Source of the DNA: BS150m-G50 sp964517435
GTDB lineage: Bacteria > CAIWAD01 > BS150m-G50
Reading direction: 5' to 3'
DNA: 64,000 nt
NCBI GenBank assembly: GCA_964517435.1
Contig: CAZFEC010000012.1
Span: 1 to 64,000 of the forward strand
Below the pieces are notes generated by a model that was not told where the DNA came from, ran no database searches, and was given only the letters and a program-made list of their open reading frames with translations. Shown here in pieces: positions 43,401 through 50,838 of the stretch (positions are counted from its first letter, which is position 1; the number at the start of each line of letters is the position of its first letter). A program made the translations under genes and the position numbers.

Positions 43401-43943
43401 GGCAACAGCATGCAGATCAACGATTGGAGCGGCAGCTGGAACTACCGACAGTACTGGGAACATGACGGCACCTCCTACGAAGGGTGGGCCAGCAACGGCC
43501 TGACGGAACTGGCCATCCCCTGGTACGAGATCGGCAATCCGACCGGTCTGGCTTTCTCGGTACATCTCACCCAGGAGGACAACCAGGTCACCACCGCGGC
43601 CTATCCAACCAGCAATCCTACCGGCAGCCATGTCACACTTTCCGACGTGTACCAGCTCTACATGCCCTACATCCCGGGTGAGATGCCGCTGATGGGATAC
43701 CGTCCCGCTACCATGGCCGAGGACGCGCCACCGCCGGTAAGCGACCTGGCGATCGCCATCGTCGACGGCGAGGCGGTCCTGAGCTGGAGCGAGGTGCCTG
43801 GCGCCGGCTGGTACAACATCTATAAATCCGAGGTCCCTTACTTTGAGCCGGAAGGCCTGCCGTATGCGACCGTGACCGATCCCGGATTTTCCGAAACGGC
43901 CGCCGGTGGCGTTGCCTTTTATCTGGTGACGGTGGGATATTAA
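40428..43943 (+). CDS. Secreted GH57-like glycoside hydrolase, multidomain
   Basis: The 1171-residue product has a signal peptide (FLLLIPLTVFSY). A GH57-like catalytic part spans about residues 130-660: HHGNQGL, VNIHLAPTLQ, CAWIPERVW with the likely nucleophile Glu284, and LIVYGNDWE with the likely acid Asp388. The Glu-Asp distance of 104 equals that in the second GH57 of this window. Then come a beta domain (720-840), a Big-like Ig domain (RVISQAAYLGAQQLLVRFNEALDP), a CBM9/DOMON-like domain (about 905-1090) and a fibronectin-like end. No sorting domain is visible. GH57 enzymes cleave or transfer alpha-glucans; exact activity unknown. Confidence 0.75.
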   Translation: MHKYFIPFLLLIPLTVFSYTIVDDYSDLGAAPGNILFLNVMDTGSPRLVVGLAQDWVPADEITIRIAWTAGELTLNPDGTVTGANRAADRVEFDTGNRRFPAVPLTTVQLNSLTHSGELSVQTLDREGRLLDGTTREPERDPHICAFVHHGNQGLTWSDVFYGTDPDGTNRHWAEYVNDNTAYNGFDEILGLHDSYDIPVNIHLAPTLQTSADWYYASDGGFEGFNEWLIRGCVEGWVGMISSAWAQHIMPFVYDDMNDWSVNVETDMISYRYGYDAHCAWIPERVWVSPEDNDGWGPDASFAVEDWIGDNWIPHGVDAVILDQDVHCTYMNNGYDDRHIYTISTPHGDLKIIPMDNTFVGNVNWDPGQAWDQLINSYADELIVYGNDWEVAAEVAGFGDLNPDYLNNYIWLVNTIAGSGGAVTPVTLDLVRDDPVHAGGPINLINGTYYLLGGYYGYGADWIGGYPANSWYPAWAGTISHSDYHNPGWDYGTVWTTVHATLTGAPANNLSETGWYVLMTNLYETGWHDEGEVAGWEHRYSSHIKNANVYALASHWANGEFAEVTGAYFEDIDIDGVDELVLHNDRVFAVFESIGGKLQWLFAKGVDYNYSVVGNCAAYWSESDGDYNEGSNNHVASFSDVSPYQENDHYGMAVAYDNVDDAAVTLTLGDVEKTVRVVAGEPWLSVTYSVGEQTAWFQNASTPDMLSLFWDAELERVWDPEAAYMGQRKPASGATCATVIGNGGASFNFEFSGTLLKGDEFYGSNAFHFLYYAGWTSEPAPDGEIAELEILAAMNLDLIPPRVISQAAYLGAQQLLVRFNEALDPVTSQQAGNYLISGLSHNPGVTTAVLQGNQAEVIITLDSALPVGETGTVTVSNVEDLNGNLVDPAYNSAVFQVPSGLTPHTIVIDGLNDFDRDNELIEVLGSDTLFITWDATALYVGYNAQSLATADLFVNLDTDQQSGSGAASGSWGRVNFTNPYLVEYQVAVEGGGNSMQINDWSGSWNYRQYWEHDGTSYEGWASNGLTELAIPWYEIGNPTGLAFSVHLTQEDNQVTTAAYPTSNPTGSHVTLSDVYQLYMPYIPGEMPLMGYRPATMAEDAPPPVSDLAIAIVDGEAVLSWSEVPGAGWYNIYKSEVPYFEPEGLPYATVTDPGFSETAAGGVAFYLVTVGY

Positions 43944-43944
43944 G

Positions 43945-44018
43945 CCGCAACGCTGACTGGAAGCAGCGTTGCGGAAGCTGAATTGACCGGACATTACTCA
44001 TTGCCGGTCATTCAGCTT
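43945..44018 (+). terminator. Two consecutive hairpins after the GH57-like gene
   Basis: CCGCAACGCTG / CAGCGTTGCGG (43945-43974) is followed directly by a second stem, AAGCTGAATTGACCGG / CCGGTCATTCAGCTT (43975-44018, one bulge). No T tract follows, so termination or RNA-end protection are both possible. Confidence 0.5.
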
Positions 44019-44088
44019 GCGCTGAGATTAACAACAGGTTCATAATTATCACATAGATTTATCACTTTCACACATAACGGAGGATTTC

Positions 44089-46092
44089 ATGAGAAAGAGA
44101 AACTGGCTTGCCTTGATTCCCCTGCTGGTGATGGTTTCGACCGCCTCAGCCGTGATCGACTGGGCGGGTGCGATCTGGCCGCTCTCCGGCAGCAGCCATC
44201 CCTCTAATGGGGACATCGATGTCTATGTGCGCCTGCAGAAGGCCGGTGTCACCGATTCGCCCGGGCAGGGTATGGGCATTTCCGCCACCCTGTACTACAA
44301 GAGCGAAACCGATGTCGACTATGAGTCTGTCGTCGCCACCTACTACACCGACTACGGCACCGACGACGAACATGTCGCCACCATCCCGATGGCCGCTCTG
44401 GATGAGGAGTTGATGTATTTCTACTATGTGGCTTACGATTCCACCGATCAGAGCTACTACTACGACATCACCGACCAGAACATGGTGGTGCTCAACGAGA
44501 CCACTCCCGGCACCTTGACCATCGTTCCCGCCACTTCGGAGACCTTCATCTTTGATGTCTGCGTGAACATGAACTGCGAGCAGGATGTGATCGGCGCCGG
44601 TATCTCCGGCAGCTTCAACGACTGGACCTTCCAGGCGCTGAGCGATGATGACCTGGACGGCATCTGGTGCGGTACCGTTGTGATCCCGGTCGGTTCGCCG
44701 CCGCACTTCGAGTACAAGTTCCGCAAGGGTATCGACGGTAACGCCGAGTGGGAAGCCACTGCCAACCGTCCTTACGACATTCCGCCGGGATCGACCGGCG
44801 ACTCGGTCGTGCACTGGTGGGAAGACTTCGACTGTACCGGTGAGAATCAGGACCTCGATGTCACCTTTCGGGTTGACATGCAGTGTGTGGATGTTCCACT
44901 GGATGTTGTTTCGGTTCAGGGTGACACCAGTCCGCTGGACTGGACCGCCGGCAGCAATCCCTGCCTCGACCCCGACCTGGACGATGTCTATGAAACCACG
45001 CTCAACTTCGTATGGCCGGAGGGAGAAGACCTGACGATCCAGTACAAGTTTAACTACCTGGAGCAGGACAGTACGGAGTATATTTGGGAGCTGGGTTGGG
45101 ATACCCGCGAATTGATCATTCCGGACGGCACGACCGAACCGATCCTGCTGGATGTGGTTCTGTTCAACAACGAGGAGTGCGGCTACACGACCGTGGATAT
45201 CGAAGTGACTTTCCAGGTCGACATGCAGTGCTACAACCCCGCCGAATATGCAGGGGGCGTTTTCCTCCGGGGTGGCGTGCCGCCTCTGGACTGGGATCCG
45301 GGCATTACGATGGACGATCCGGAGCCTGATGCCGTCTATACTGCAACGGTTGTATTCCTCGCCGGCAGCCCGATCCATGTCGAGTACAAGTATGTCTACA
45401 GTCCGGATGGACTAGCCTTCAACTGGGAGAATATCAGCAACCGCATCCTCCTCCTCGACGACAATGAACCGGAGGTAGTGCTGCCGGTGGTCTTCTTCGA
45501 CGACTGGGATTGTTCCATGACTACGGTCGACATCGAGGTGACCTTCCAGATCGACATGACCTGCCTCGATCCCGCCAACTACGCCGGCGGTGTTTCGATT
45601 CAGGGTGGTACCGCACCACTGCCGTTCTGGACGCCGGGTGAGCTGCTGCTGACCGATCCGGAAGTGGATGGCGTCTACACCACGGTGGTTACCTTCCCCG
45701 CCGGCACCAGCCCGCTGCTGGTGGAGTACAAGTACGCCCACAGCCCCAACGGCGTCGACTGGTACTGGGAAGGCTCCATTCCCAACCGCGAACTGGTGCT
45801 GAATGACCTGGAACCGACCGTAATCCTCGATCCGGTACTCTGGGACAACTGGCTTTGTCCGCCGGCTATCGTTATCTCCATCGAGACAGCCCCGGATCCG
45901 CCTTATCAGCCGCTCAACACACATTTGAACTGGGATCCGATTCCCACTGCGACCAGCTACACCATCTATGGTTCCGATGACCCGTTCTTCACTCCTGATC
46001 CTGGGAACCTGCTCGATACGACAATCTACAATTTCTGGATTGTTGCTTATTCCGGAGGGAATTACTTCTACATAGTGACCGCAAATAATTAG
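44089..46092 (+). CDS. Secreted multi-module glycan-binding protein, copy 1
   Basis: The 667-residue product has a signal peptide (LVMVSTASA), an N-terminal Ig-like domain (about 20-150) and four successive starch-binding-like modules (about 160-260, 262-370, 372-485, 487-600). Each shows V-D-M-x-C...G-V-x-x-x-G...DW-x-PG...VEYK(Y/F), the CBM20/48-like pattern. The end is a short fibronectin-like stretch (SYTIYGSDDPFF...GGNYFYIVTANN). The DxxC pair in each module may form disulfides. No enzyme motif. It resembles SusE/SusF in role (several starch-binding domains in a row) but not in sequence. Part of the gene is identical to the next copy. Confidence 0.75.
   Translation: MRKRNWLALIPLLVMVSTASAVIDWAGAIWPLSGSSHPSNGDIDVYVRLQKAGVTDSPGQGMGISATLYYKSETDVDYESVVATYYTDYGTDDEHVATIPMAALDEELMYFYYVAYDSTDQSYYYDITDQNMVVLNETTPGTLTIVPATSETFIFDVCVNMNCEQDVIGAGISGSFNDWTFQALSDDDLDGIWCGTVVIPVGSPPHFEYKFRKGIDGNAEWEATANRPYDIPPGSTGDSVVHWWEDFDCTGENQDLDVTFRVDMQCVDVPLDVVSVQGDTSPLDWTAGSNPCLDPDLDDVYETTLNFVWPEGEDLTIQYKFNYLEQDSTEYIWELGWDTRELIIPDGTTEPILLDVVLFNNEECGYTTVDIEVTFQVDMQCYNPAEYAGGVFLRGGVPPLDWDPGITMDDPEPDAVYTATVVFLAGSPIHVEYKYVYSPDGLAFNWENISNRILLLDDNEPEVVLPVVFFDDWDCSMTTVDIEVTFQIDMTCLDPANYAGGVSIQGGTAPLPFWTPGELLLTDPEVDGVYTTVVTFPAGTSPLLVEYKYAHSPNGVDWYWEGSIPNRELVLNDLEPTVILDPVLWDNWLCPPAIVISIETAPDPPYQPLNTHLNWDPIPTATSYTIYGSDDPFFTPDPGNLLDTTIYNFWIVAYSGGNYFYIVTANN
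44361..45183 (+). repeat. 823-bp segment identical to 46640-47462
   Basis: By direct line-by-line reading, 44361-45183 and 46640-47462 are the same base for base, in frame, while sequence on both sides diverges within a few bases. It covers the end of the Ig-like domain and the first two glycan-binding modules. The signal peptides (44089 and 46368) are also nearly identical. Confidence 0.93.
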
Positions 46093-46125
46093 GCGCGGTT
46101 GATTAACTGAAACTGACGACTTCGT

Positions 46126-46166
46126 AGGGGCGGATCCCGAATCTTGAGGATCCGCCCCTCTTTTCT
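46126..46166 (+). terminator. Rho-independent terminator after glycan-binding copy 1
   Basis: AGGGGCGGATCC (46126-46137) pairs perfectly with GGATCCGCCCCT (46148-46159), followed by CTTTTCTC. The stem sequence is shared with the terminator at 48371 and with the end sequences of the element at 11965. Confidence 0.9.
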
Positions 46167-46367
46167 CAAGAGCACCCTCAGAAACGATACCTTCTCTGCC
46201 TGAGAACCACTATATTCAGTTCAGCAGTGTTTCCCACCTGATGAGACGGTTCTTCGTAGATTCACGCAACGATTGCTGGCGGCATAACTGTCGCTCTATA
46301 CTGGTACTGATGATACTTGGACTCTATCCGATACGAACAAAGTCGATCCAACATCCGGGAGGCAATT

Positions 46368-48347
46368 ATGAGAAAGAGAAACTGGCTTGTCATGGTATCC
46401 CTGCTGGTGATGGTTTCGACCGCTTCAGCCGTGATCGACTGGGCGGGCGCGATCTGGCCCAATTCGGGAACCAGCCATCCTTCCAACGGCGACATCAACG
46501 TCTATGTCCGCCTCTTCAAGGATGGCGTCACCAACCCGCCGGGCCAGGGTGCCGGCCTCTCCGCCACCCTGTACTACAAGAGCGAGACTGATGCCGAGTA
46601 TGTTTCGGTTGTAGGAACCTACTGGCTCGACCAGGGTTCCGACGACGAACATGTCGCCACCATCCCGATGGCCGCTCTGGATGAGGAGTTGATGTATTTC
46701 TACTATGTGGCTTACGATTCCACCGATCAGAGCTACTACTACGACATCACCGACCAGAACATGGTGGTGCTCAACGAGACCACTCCCGGCACCTTGACCA
46801 TCGTTCCCGCCACTTCGGAGACCTTCATCTTTGATGTCTGCGTGAACATGAACTGCGAGCAGGATGTGATCGGCGCCGGTATCTCCGGCAGCTTCAACGA
46901 CTGGACCTTCCAGGCGCTGAGCGATGATGACCTGGACGGCATCTGGTGCGGTACCGTTGTGATCCCGGTCGGTTCGCCGCCGCACTTCGAGTACAAGTTC
47001 CGCAAGGGTATCGACGGTAACGCCGAGTGGGAAGCCACTGCCAACCGTCCTTACGACATTCCGCCGGGATCGACCGGCGACTCGGTCGTGCACTGGTGGG
47101 AAGACTTCGACTGTACCGGTGAGAATCAGGACCTCGATGTCACCTTTCGGGTTGACATGCAGTGTGTGGATGTTCCACTGGATGTTGTTTCGGTTCAGGG
47201 TGACACCAGTCCGCTGGACTGGACCGCCGGCAGCAATCCCTGCCTCGACCCCGACCTGGACGATGTCTATGAAACCACGCTCAACTTCGTATGGCCGGAG
47301 GGAGAAGACCTGACGATCCAGTACAAGTTTAACTACCTGGAGCAGGACAGTACGGAGTATATTTGGGAGCTGGGTTGGGATACCCGCGAATTGATCATTC
47401 CGGACGGCACGACCGAACCGATCCTGCTGGATGTGGTTCTGTTCAACAACGAGGAGTGCGGCGAGACGACAGTGGACATTCTGGTTACCTTCCAGGTCGA
47501 CATGAACTGCTACGATCCTGCCGACTACGCCTACGGCGTTTCGCTTCAGGGCAGTGACCCGCCGCTGCCGATCTGGACTCCCGGTGTACTGCTGATGAAT
47601 GATGAAGAAACCGACGGTGTGTTCGAAATCAGCGCCCTTTTCCTTACCGGCAGTCCGATCCATGTCGAGTACAAGTACTCCTACAGCACCAACGGTATCG
47701 ACTGGGTCTGGGAGAGTGTCAGCAACCGCATCCTCATGCTGGATGACAACGAGCCGGTGGTCGTGCTGGCCCCTGTCTTCTTCGACGACTGGGATTGTAA
47801 TGTCACCACGGTTCCGATCAACGTGCACTTCATAGTCGAAATGGCCTGCCTCGATCCGGCTGTCTACGCCGGCGGTGTTTCGATACAGGGCAGTGTTGCA
47901 CCGTTGCCGTTCTGGAATCCCGGCGAACTGCTGCTTGATAATCCATACTCAAGTGTCTTCGACACCTATGTTGATTTCCCGGCTGGTTCTCCGCTGACGG
48001 TGGAGTTCAAATTCGCTCATAGTCCCAACGGTGTCGACTGGTATTGGGAGAACAGCATCCCCAACCGTTCAATTACCTTGAATGACGATTGGCCGATTAT
48101 GACTCGAGGCTACCTGTGGGACGACTGGACCTGTCCGCTGGATGTGACGATTACCTACCTGACAGACTATGTGCAGCTGAACTGGGATCACATTCAAACG
48201 GCGCAAAACTACTACATCTATCGCTCACAGGATCCATACTTCCTACCTGATCCGTTTACGTATCACGATGAGACACCGAATCCCGAATGGAGCGAGCCAT
48301 ATACTGGTGGAAATTACTTCTATATCGTCACTTATGAGATTAACTGA
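46368..48347 (+). CDS. Secreted multi-module glycan-binding protein, copy 2
   Basis: The 659-residue product repeats the layout of the 44089 gene: signal peptide, Ig-like domain, four V-D-M-x-C modules and an end GGNYFYIVTYEIN. ATG 46368, with GGGAGG before it, gives the same start MRKRNWL as the paralogue; the frame is open further upstream from 46317 but those codons are not conserved. Modules 1 and 2 are encoded by DNA identical to copy 1, while modules 3 and 4 differ at many positions. Likely surface alpha-glucan binder. One GTATCAC word is at 48260. Confidence 0.75.
   Translation: MRKRNWLVMVSLLVMVSTASAVIDWAGAIWPNSGTSHPSNGDINVYVRLFKDGVTNPPGQGAGLSATLYYKSETDAEYVSVVGTYWLDQGSDDEHVATIPMAALDEELMYFYYVAYDSTDQSYYYDITDQNMVVLNETTPGTLTIVPATSETFIFDVCVNMNCEQDVIGAGISGSFNDWTFQALSDDDLDGIWCGTVVIPVGSPPHFEYKFRKGIDGNAEWEATANRPYDIPPGSTGDSVVHWWEDFDCTGENQDLDVTFRVDMQCVDVPLDVVSVQGDTSPLDWTAGSNPCLDPDLDDVYETTLNFVWPEGEDLTIQYKFNYLEQDSTEYIWELGWDTRELIIPDGTTEPILLDVVLFNNEECGETTVDILVTFQVDMNCYDPADYAYGVSLQGSDPPLPIWTPGVLLMNDEETDGVFEISALFLTGSPIHVEYKYSYSTNGIDWVWESVSNRILMLDDNEPVVVLAPVFFDDWDCNVTTVPINVHFIVEMACLDPAVYAGGVSIQGSVAPLPFWNPGELLLDNPYSSVFDTYVDFPAGSPLTVEFKFAHSPNGVDWYWENSIPNRSITLNDDWPIMTRGYLWDDWTCPLDVTITYLTDYVQLNWDHIQTAQNYYIYRSQDPYFLPDPFTYHDETPNPEWSEPYTGGNYFYIVTYEIN
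46640..47462 (+). repeat. 823-bp segment identical to 44361-45183
   Basis: Second copy of the perfect duplication, offset 2279 bases, inside the paralogous gene. Abrupt loss of identity at both ends suggests recent gene conversion rather than a recent whole-gene duplication. Confidence 0.93.
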
Positions 48348-48370
48348 CGATCGACCGCAATCAAATGAAG

Positions 48371-48406
48371 AGGGGCGGGTCTCATTCTGATCCGCCCCTT
48401 TTTTAT
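48371..48406 (+). terminator. Rho-independent terminator after glycan-binding copy 2
   Basis: AGGGGCGGGTC and GATCCGCCCCT pair with one G-T position over a short loop, followed by TTTTTT. Same stem family as 46126. Confidence 0.9.
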
Positions 48407-48483
48407 GTCGTTTTCTGTTGTATCTTTCTCATCCACAAAAACACCCTGGGGATAATACCCACCGGAGCGGAGAAAGGACCGAT

Positions 48484-50733
48484 ATGCGCAAGCTGGCAAT
48501 CTTCATCACGCTGTTGACGACCTGCGCGGTTACACAGGCACAGCAGCCTCCCCCGGCGCTGACCGATCAGGGCACCCTCTACCTGGCGATCCTCTGGCAC
48601 CAGCATCAGCCGCTCTATCTCGATCCGGAGCTGGACCAGCTGCAGGGGCCCTGGGTGCGTACGCACGCCACCAAGGACTATTACGACATGACCGCGGCGG
48701 TGCAGGACTATCCGGAGATCCACTTCACGGTCAACCTGACCCCCAGCCTGCTGCTGCAGCTGACCGAGTACTATGTGAACCGGCTGCTGCCGTTTCTCGA
48801 TCACGAACGCAAGCGGGTCGACGCCGACCGGTTTCTGGCGGAGTGGGGCGGCAGGACCGATCCCTGGGTCGATCTGCTGCTGCGTGATACACGCGAGTTC
48901 GGCGAGACGGAGCGCGGCCTGCTGCACGATAACCCCTGGAGCTGCTACAGCATCGCCGATCCGCTGGTGGAGAAAATCCCCCGCTACCGGGAGCTGAAGT
49001 ACCAGGATCCCTCCACCTACACCCTCCAGGATCTGATCGACCTGAAAGGACTGTTCTGGCTGGGTTACTTCGACCGCGATTTCCTGGACGGGCCGGTGGA
49101 GCTGGCTGACGGCTACCGGCTCGATCTGAGCGATCTGGTCGCGTTCGATGGGGATGAGCTGATACTGCGCCGTCCGCTCAGCGAGGCTGACTGCAACCGG
49201 ATTCTCTATGAAAGCGTCCGCATCATGAAAGCGGTGGTCCCCCTTCACCGGCAGCTGATGTACGATCCCGATACGCATACTGGACAGGTCGAAGTCACGA
49301 CGACCCCCTTCTACCATCCGATTCTGCCGCTGATCATCGATTCAGAGCTGGCCGCGGTCGCACAGCCATTCGATCCGCTGCCGCCGGCGCACAGCTGGCC
49401 GGAAGACGCCCGGGCGCAGGTGGAGCAGGCGCGACGTTTCTACACGGAGCTGTTCGGCGTGCAGCCGCGCGGGATGTGGCCGGGTGAAGGCTCCGTCTGC
49501 GCCGCGATGGTGCCGCTGCTGGCGGAGCAGGGCTTCCTCTGGTTCGCGACCGGAGACGGTGTGCTGGAACAGTCGCAACCGGCCGGTTCTCCGTTGTACT
49601 ACGCCTGGGGTATTGACGGCGACGGCGGCGAACCGCGGGTAGCCGGTCTGTTTCGTGAGACATTCCTCTCCGACCTGATCGGCTTCCGCTACAAGACCTG
49701 GTGCGCCGAAAAGGCGGTGGATGACTTCCTGGAGCGGGTGCTCTCCTACGCGCCCGGTCCTGATGAACCGCGGGACCGCCTATTGACTGTGATCCTCGAC
49801 GGTGAAAACGCCTGGGAATGGTATACCGAGGAATACGACGGCAAGGGCTTCATTCACGCGCTCTACCGTCGGCTGGCCGCTCTGTATCACAGCGGCCGGG
49901 TAGTGACCGTCACCCCGACCGAGTACATCCTGGGCAACCCGGCGCGGGGCGTGCCGCCGCACCCGGTGGCGGAGCTGCCCCGTCTGGAACAGCTCTGGCC
50001 CGGTTCCTGGATCAACGCTTCCTACGACACCTGGATCGGCGAGGAGGAGGAGAATCTCGCCTGGACGCTGCTGGCCGGCACTCGCGCGGATCTGATCGCC
50101 AGCGGCGCTGAGGCGCCTGACTACAGCCGGCCCGCGCCGCCGCGTGATACAAAACGCTGGTTCGAGCTGCAGGCCTGGGAAGAGCTCTACGCCGCCGAGG
50201 GGTCCGACTGGTTCTGGTGGTTCGGCGCGGATCAGACCGCCGGCGAAGGGGACAGCCAGTTCGAAAAAGGCTTCCTGGTGCACCTGCGCAACGTCTATCG
50301 TTTCCTGGGCGAAGCGGGTTACGCGGTGACGACGCCGGAGTTCCCCCCGATCCTCAAGGCTACACGGGAGCAGGGCGGGCAGGGCACGATGGCACGCAGC
50401 CTGACCGGCGTGCTGTTCCAGTGCGACGCCGGCGGGATCGAGGTGCCGGTGTCACTCTACATCGTCGGCAGCACGCCGCAACTTGGCAACTGGACGCCCA
50501 ACCAGATCGCTCTGCATGACGACGGCACCCACGGCGACCTTACGGCGGGGGACGACGTCTGGTCGCTGCAGATACGCCTGCCGATCGGCGAGACCATCCG
50601 GTACAAGTACACCAATTCCGGTCAGTCCGGTGTCTGGGGCGGTACGGAGGAATTCCCCGGCCCCGGTCATGATCGCGAGCTCACGGTCGACAAAGGAACA
50701 GTTGTCTTAGATAGGTACGGCGTGCTAAATTAA
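48484..50733 (+). CDS. GH57 glycoside hydrolase (amylopullulanase type) with CBM20
   Basis: The 749-residue product has a signal peptide (to about VTQAQ) and a full GH57 set: motif 1 WHQHQPLY, motif 2 VNLTPSLL, motif 3 GMWPGEGSV (nucleophile Glu335), motif 4 LDGENAWEWY (acid/base Asp439) and a following SWINASYDTWIGE. Spacing of Glu to Asp matches amylopullulanases, which cut alpha-1,4 and often alpha-1,6 bonds. From about residue 655 a CBM20 starch-binding domain follows (YIVGSTPQLGNWTPNQ...IRYKYTN). ATG 48484 is used because MRKLAIFITLL begins a leader; GGAGAAAGG precedes it. It lies just before the sugar importer genes. Confidence 0.9.
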   Translation: MRKLAIFITLLTTCAVTQAQQPPPALTDQGTLYLAILWHQHQPLYLDPELDQLQGPWVRTHATKDYYDMTAAVQDYPEIHFTVNLTPSLLLQLTEYYVNRLLPFLDHERKRVDADRFLAEWGGRTDPWVDLLLRDTREFGETERGLLHDNPWSCYSIADPLVEKIPRYRELKYQDPSTYTLQDLIDLKGLFWLGYFDRDFLDGPVELADGYRLDLSDLVAFDGDELILRRPLSEADCNRILYESVRIMKAVVPLHRQLMYDPDTHTGQVEVTTTPFYHPILPLIIDSELAAVAQPFDPLPPAHSWPEDARAQVEQARRFYTELFGVQPRGMWPGEGSVCAAMVPLLAEQGFLWFATGDGVLEQSQPAGSPLYYAWGIDGDGGEPRVAGLFRETFLSDLIGFRYKTWCAEKAVDDFLERVLSYAPGPDEPRDRLLTVILDGENAWEWYTEEYDGKGFIHALYRRLAALYHSGRVVTVTPTEYILGNPARGVPPHPVAELPRLEQLWPGSWINASYDTWIGEEEENLAWTLLAGTRADLIASGAEAPDYSRPAPPRDTKRWFELQAWEELYAAEGSDWFWWFGADQTAGEGDSQFEKGFLVHLRNVYRFLGEAGYAVTTPEFPPILKATREQGGQGTMARSLTGVLFQCDAGGIEVPVSLYIVGSTPQLGNWTPNQIALHDDGTHGDLTAGDDVWSLQIRLPIGETIRYKYTNSGQSGVWGGTEEFPGPGHDRELTVDKGTVVLDRYGVLN

Positions 50734-50838
50734 ACAATTCGAGACGGGGTCGCCGGCCGCCTGTATCAAGGGCTTTTCCGGATCAGGCAGTTGAAGCCGC
50801 CGGTGCGATCCCCTCACCCGCCCAAGTTGGAGTTCTGT

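Noticed and set aside
44089..48347. SusE/SusF homologues
   Set aside because: They are similar in having serial starch-binding modules, but the sequence pattern differs, there is no lipoprotein signal and no SusC or SusD gene is present.
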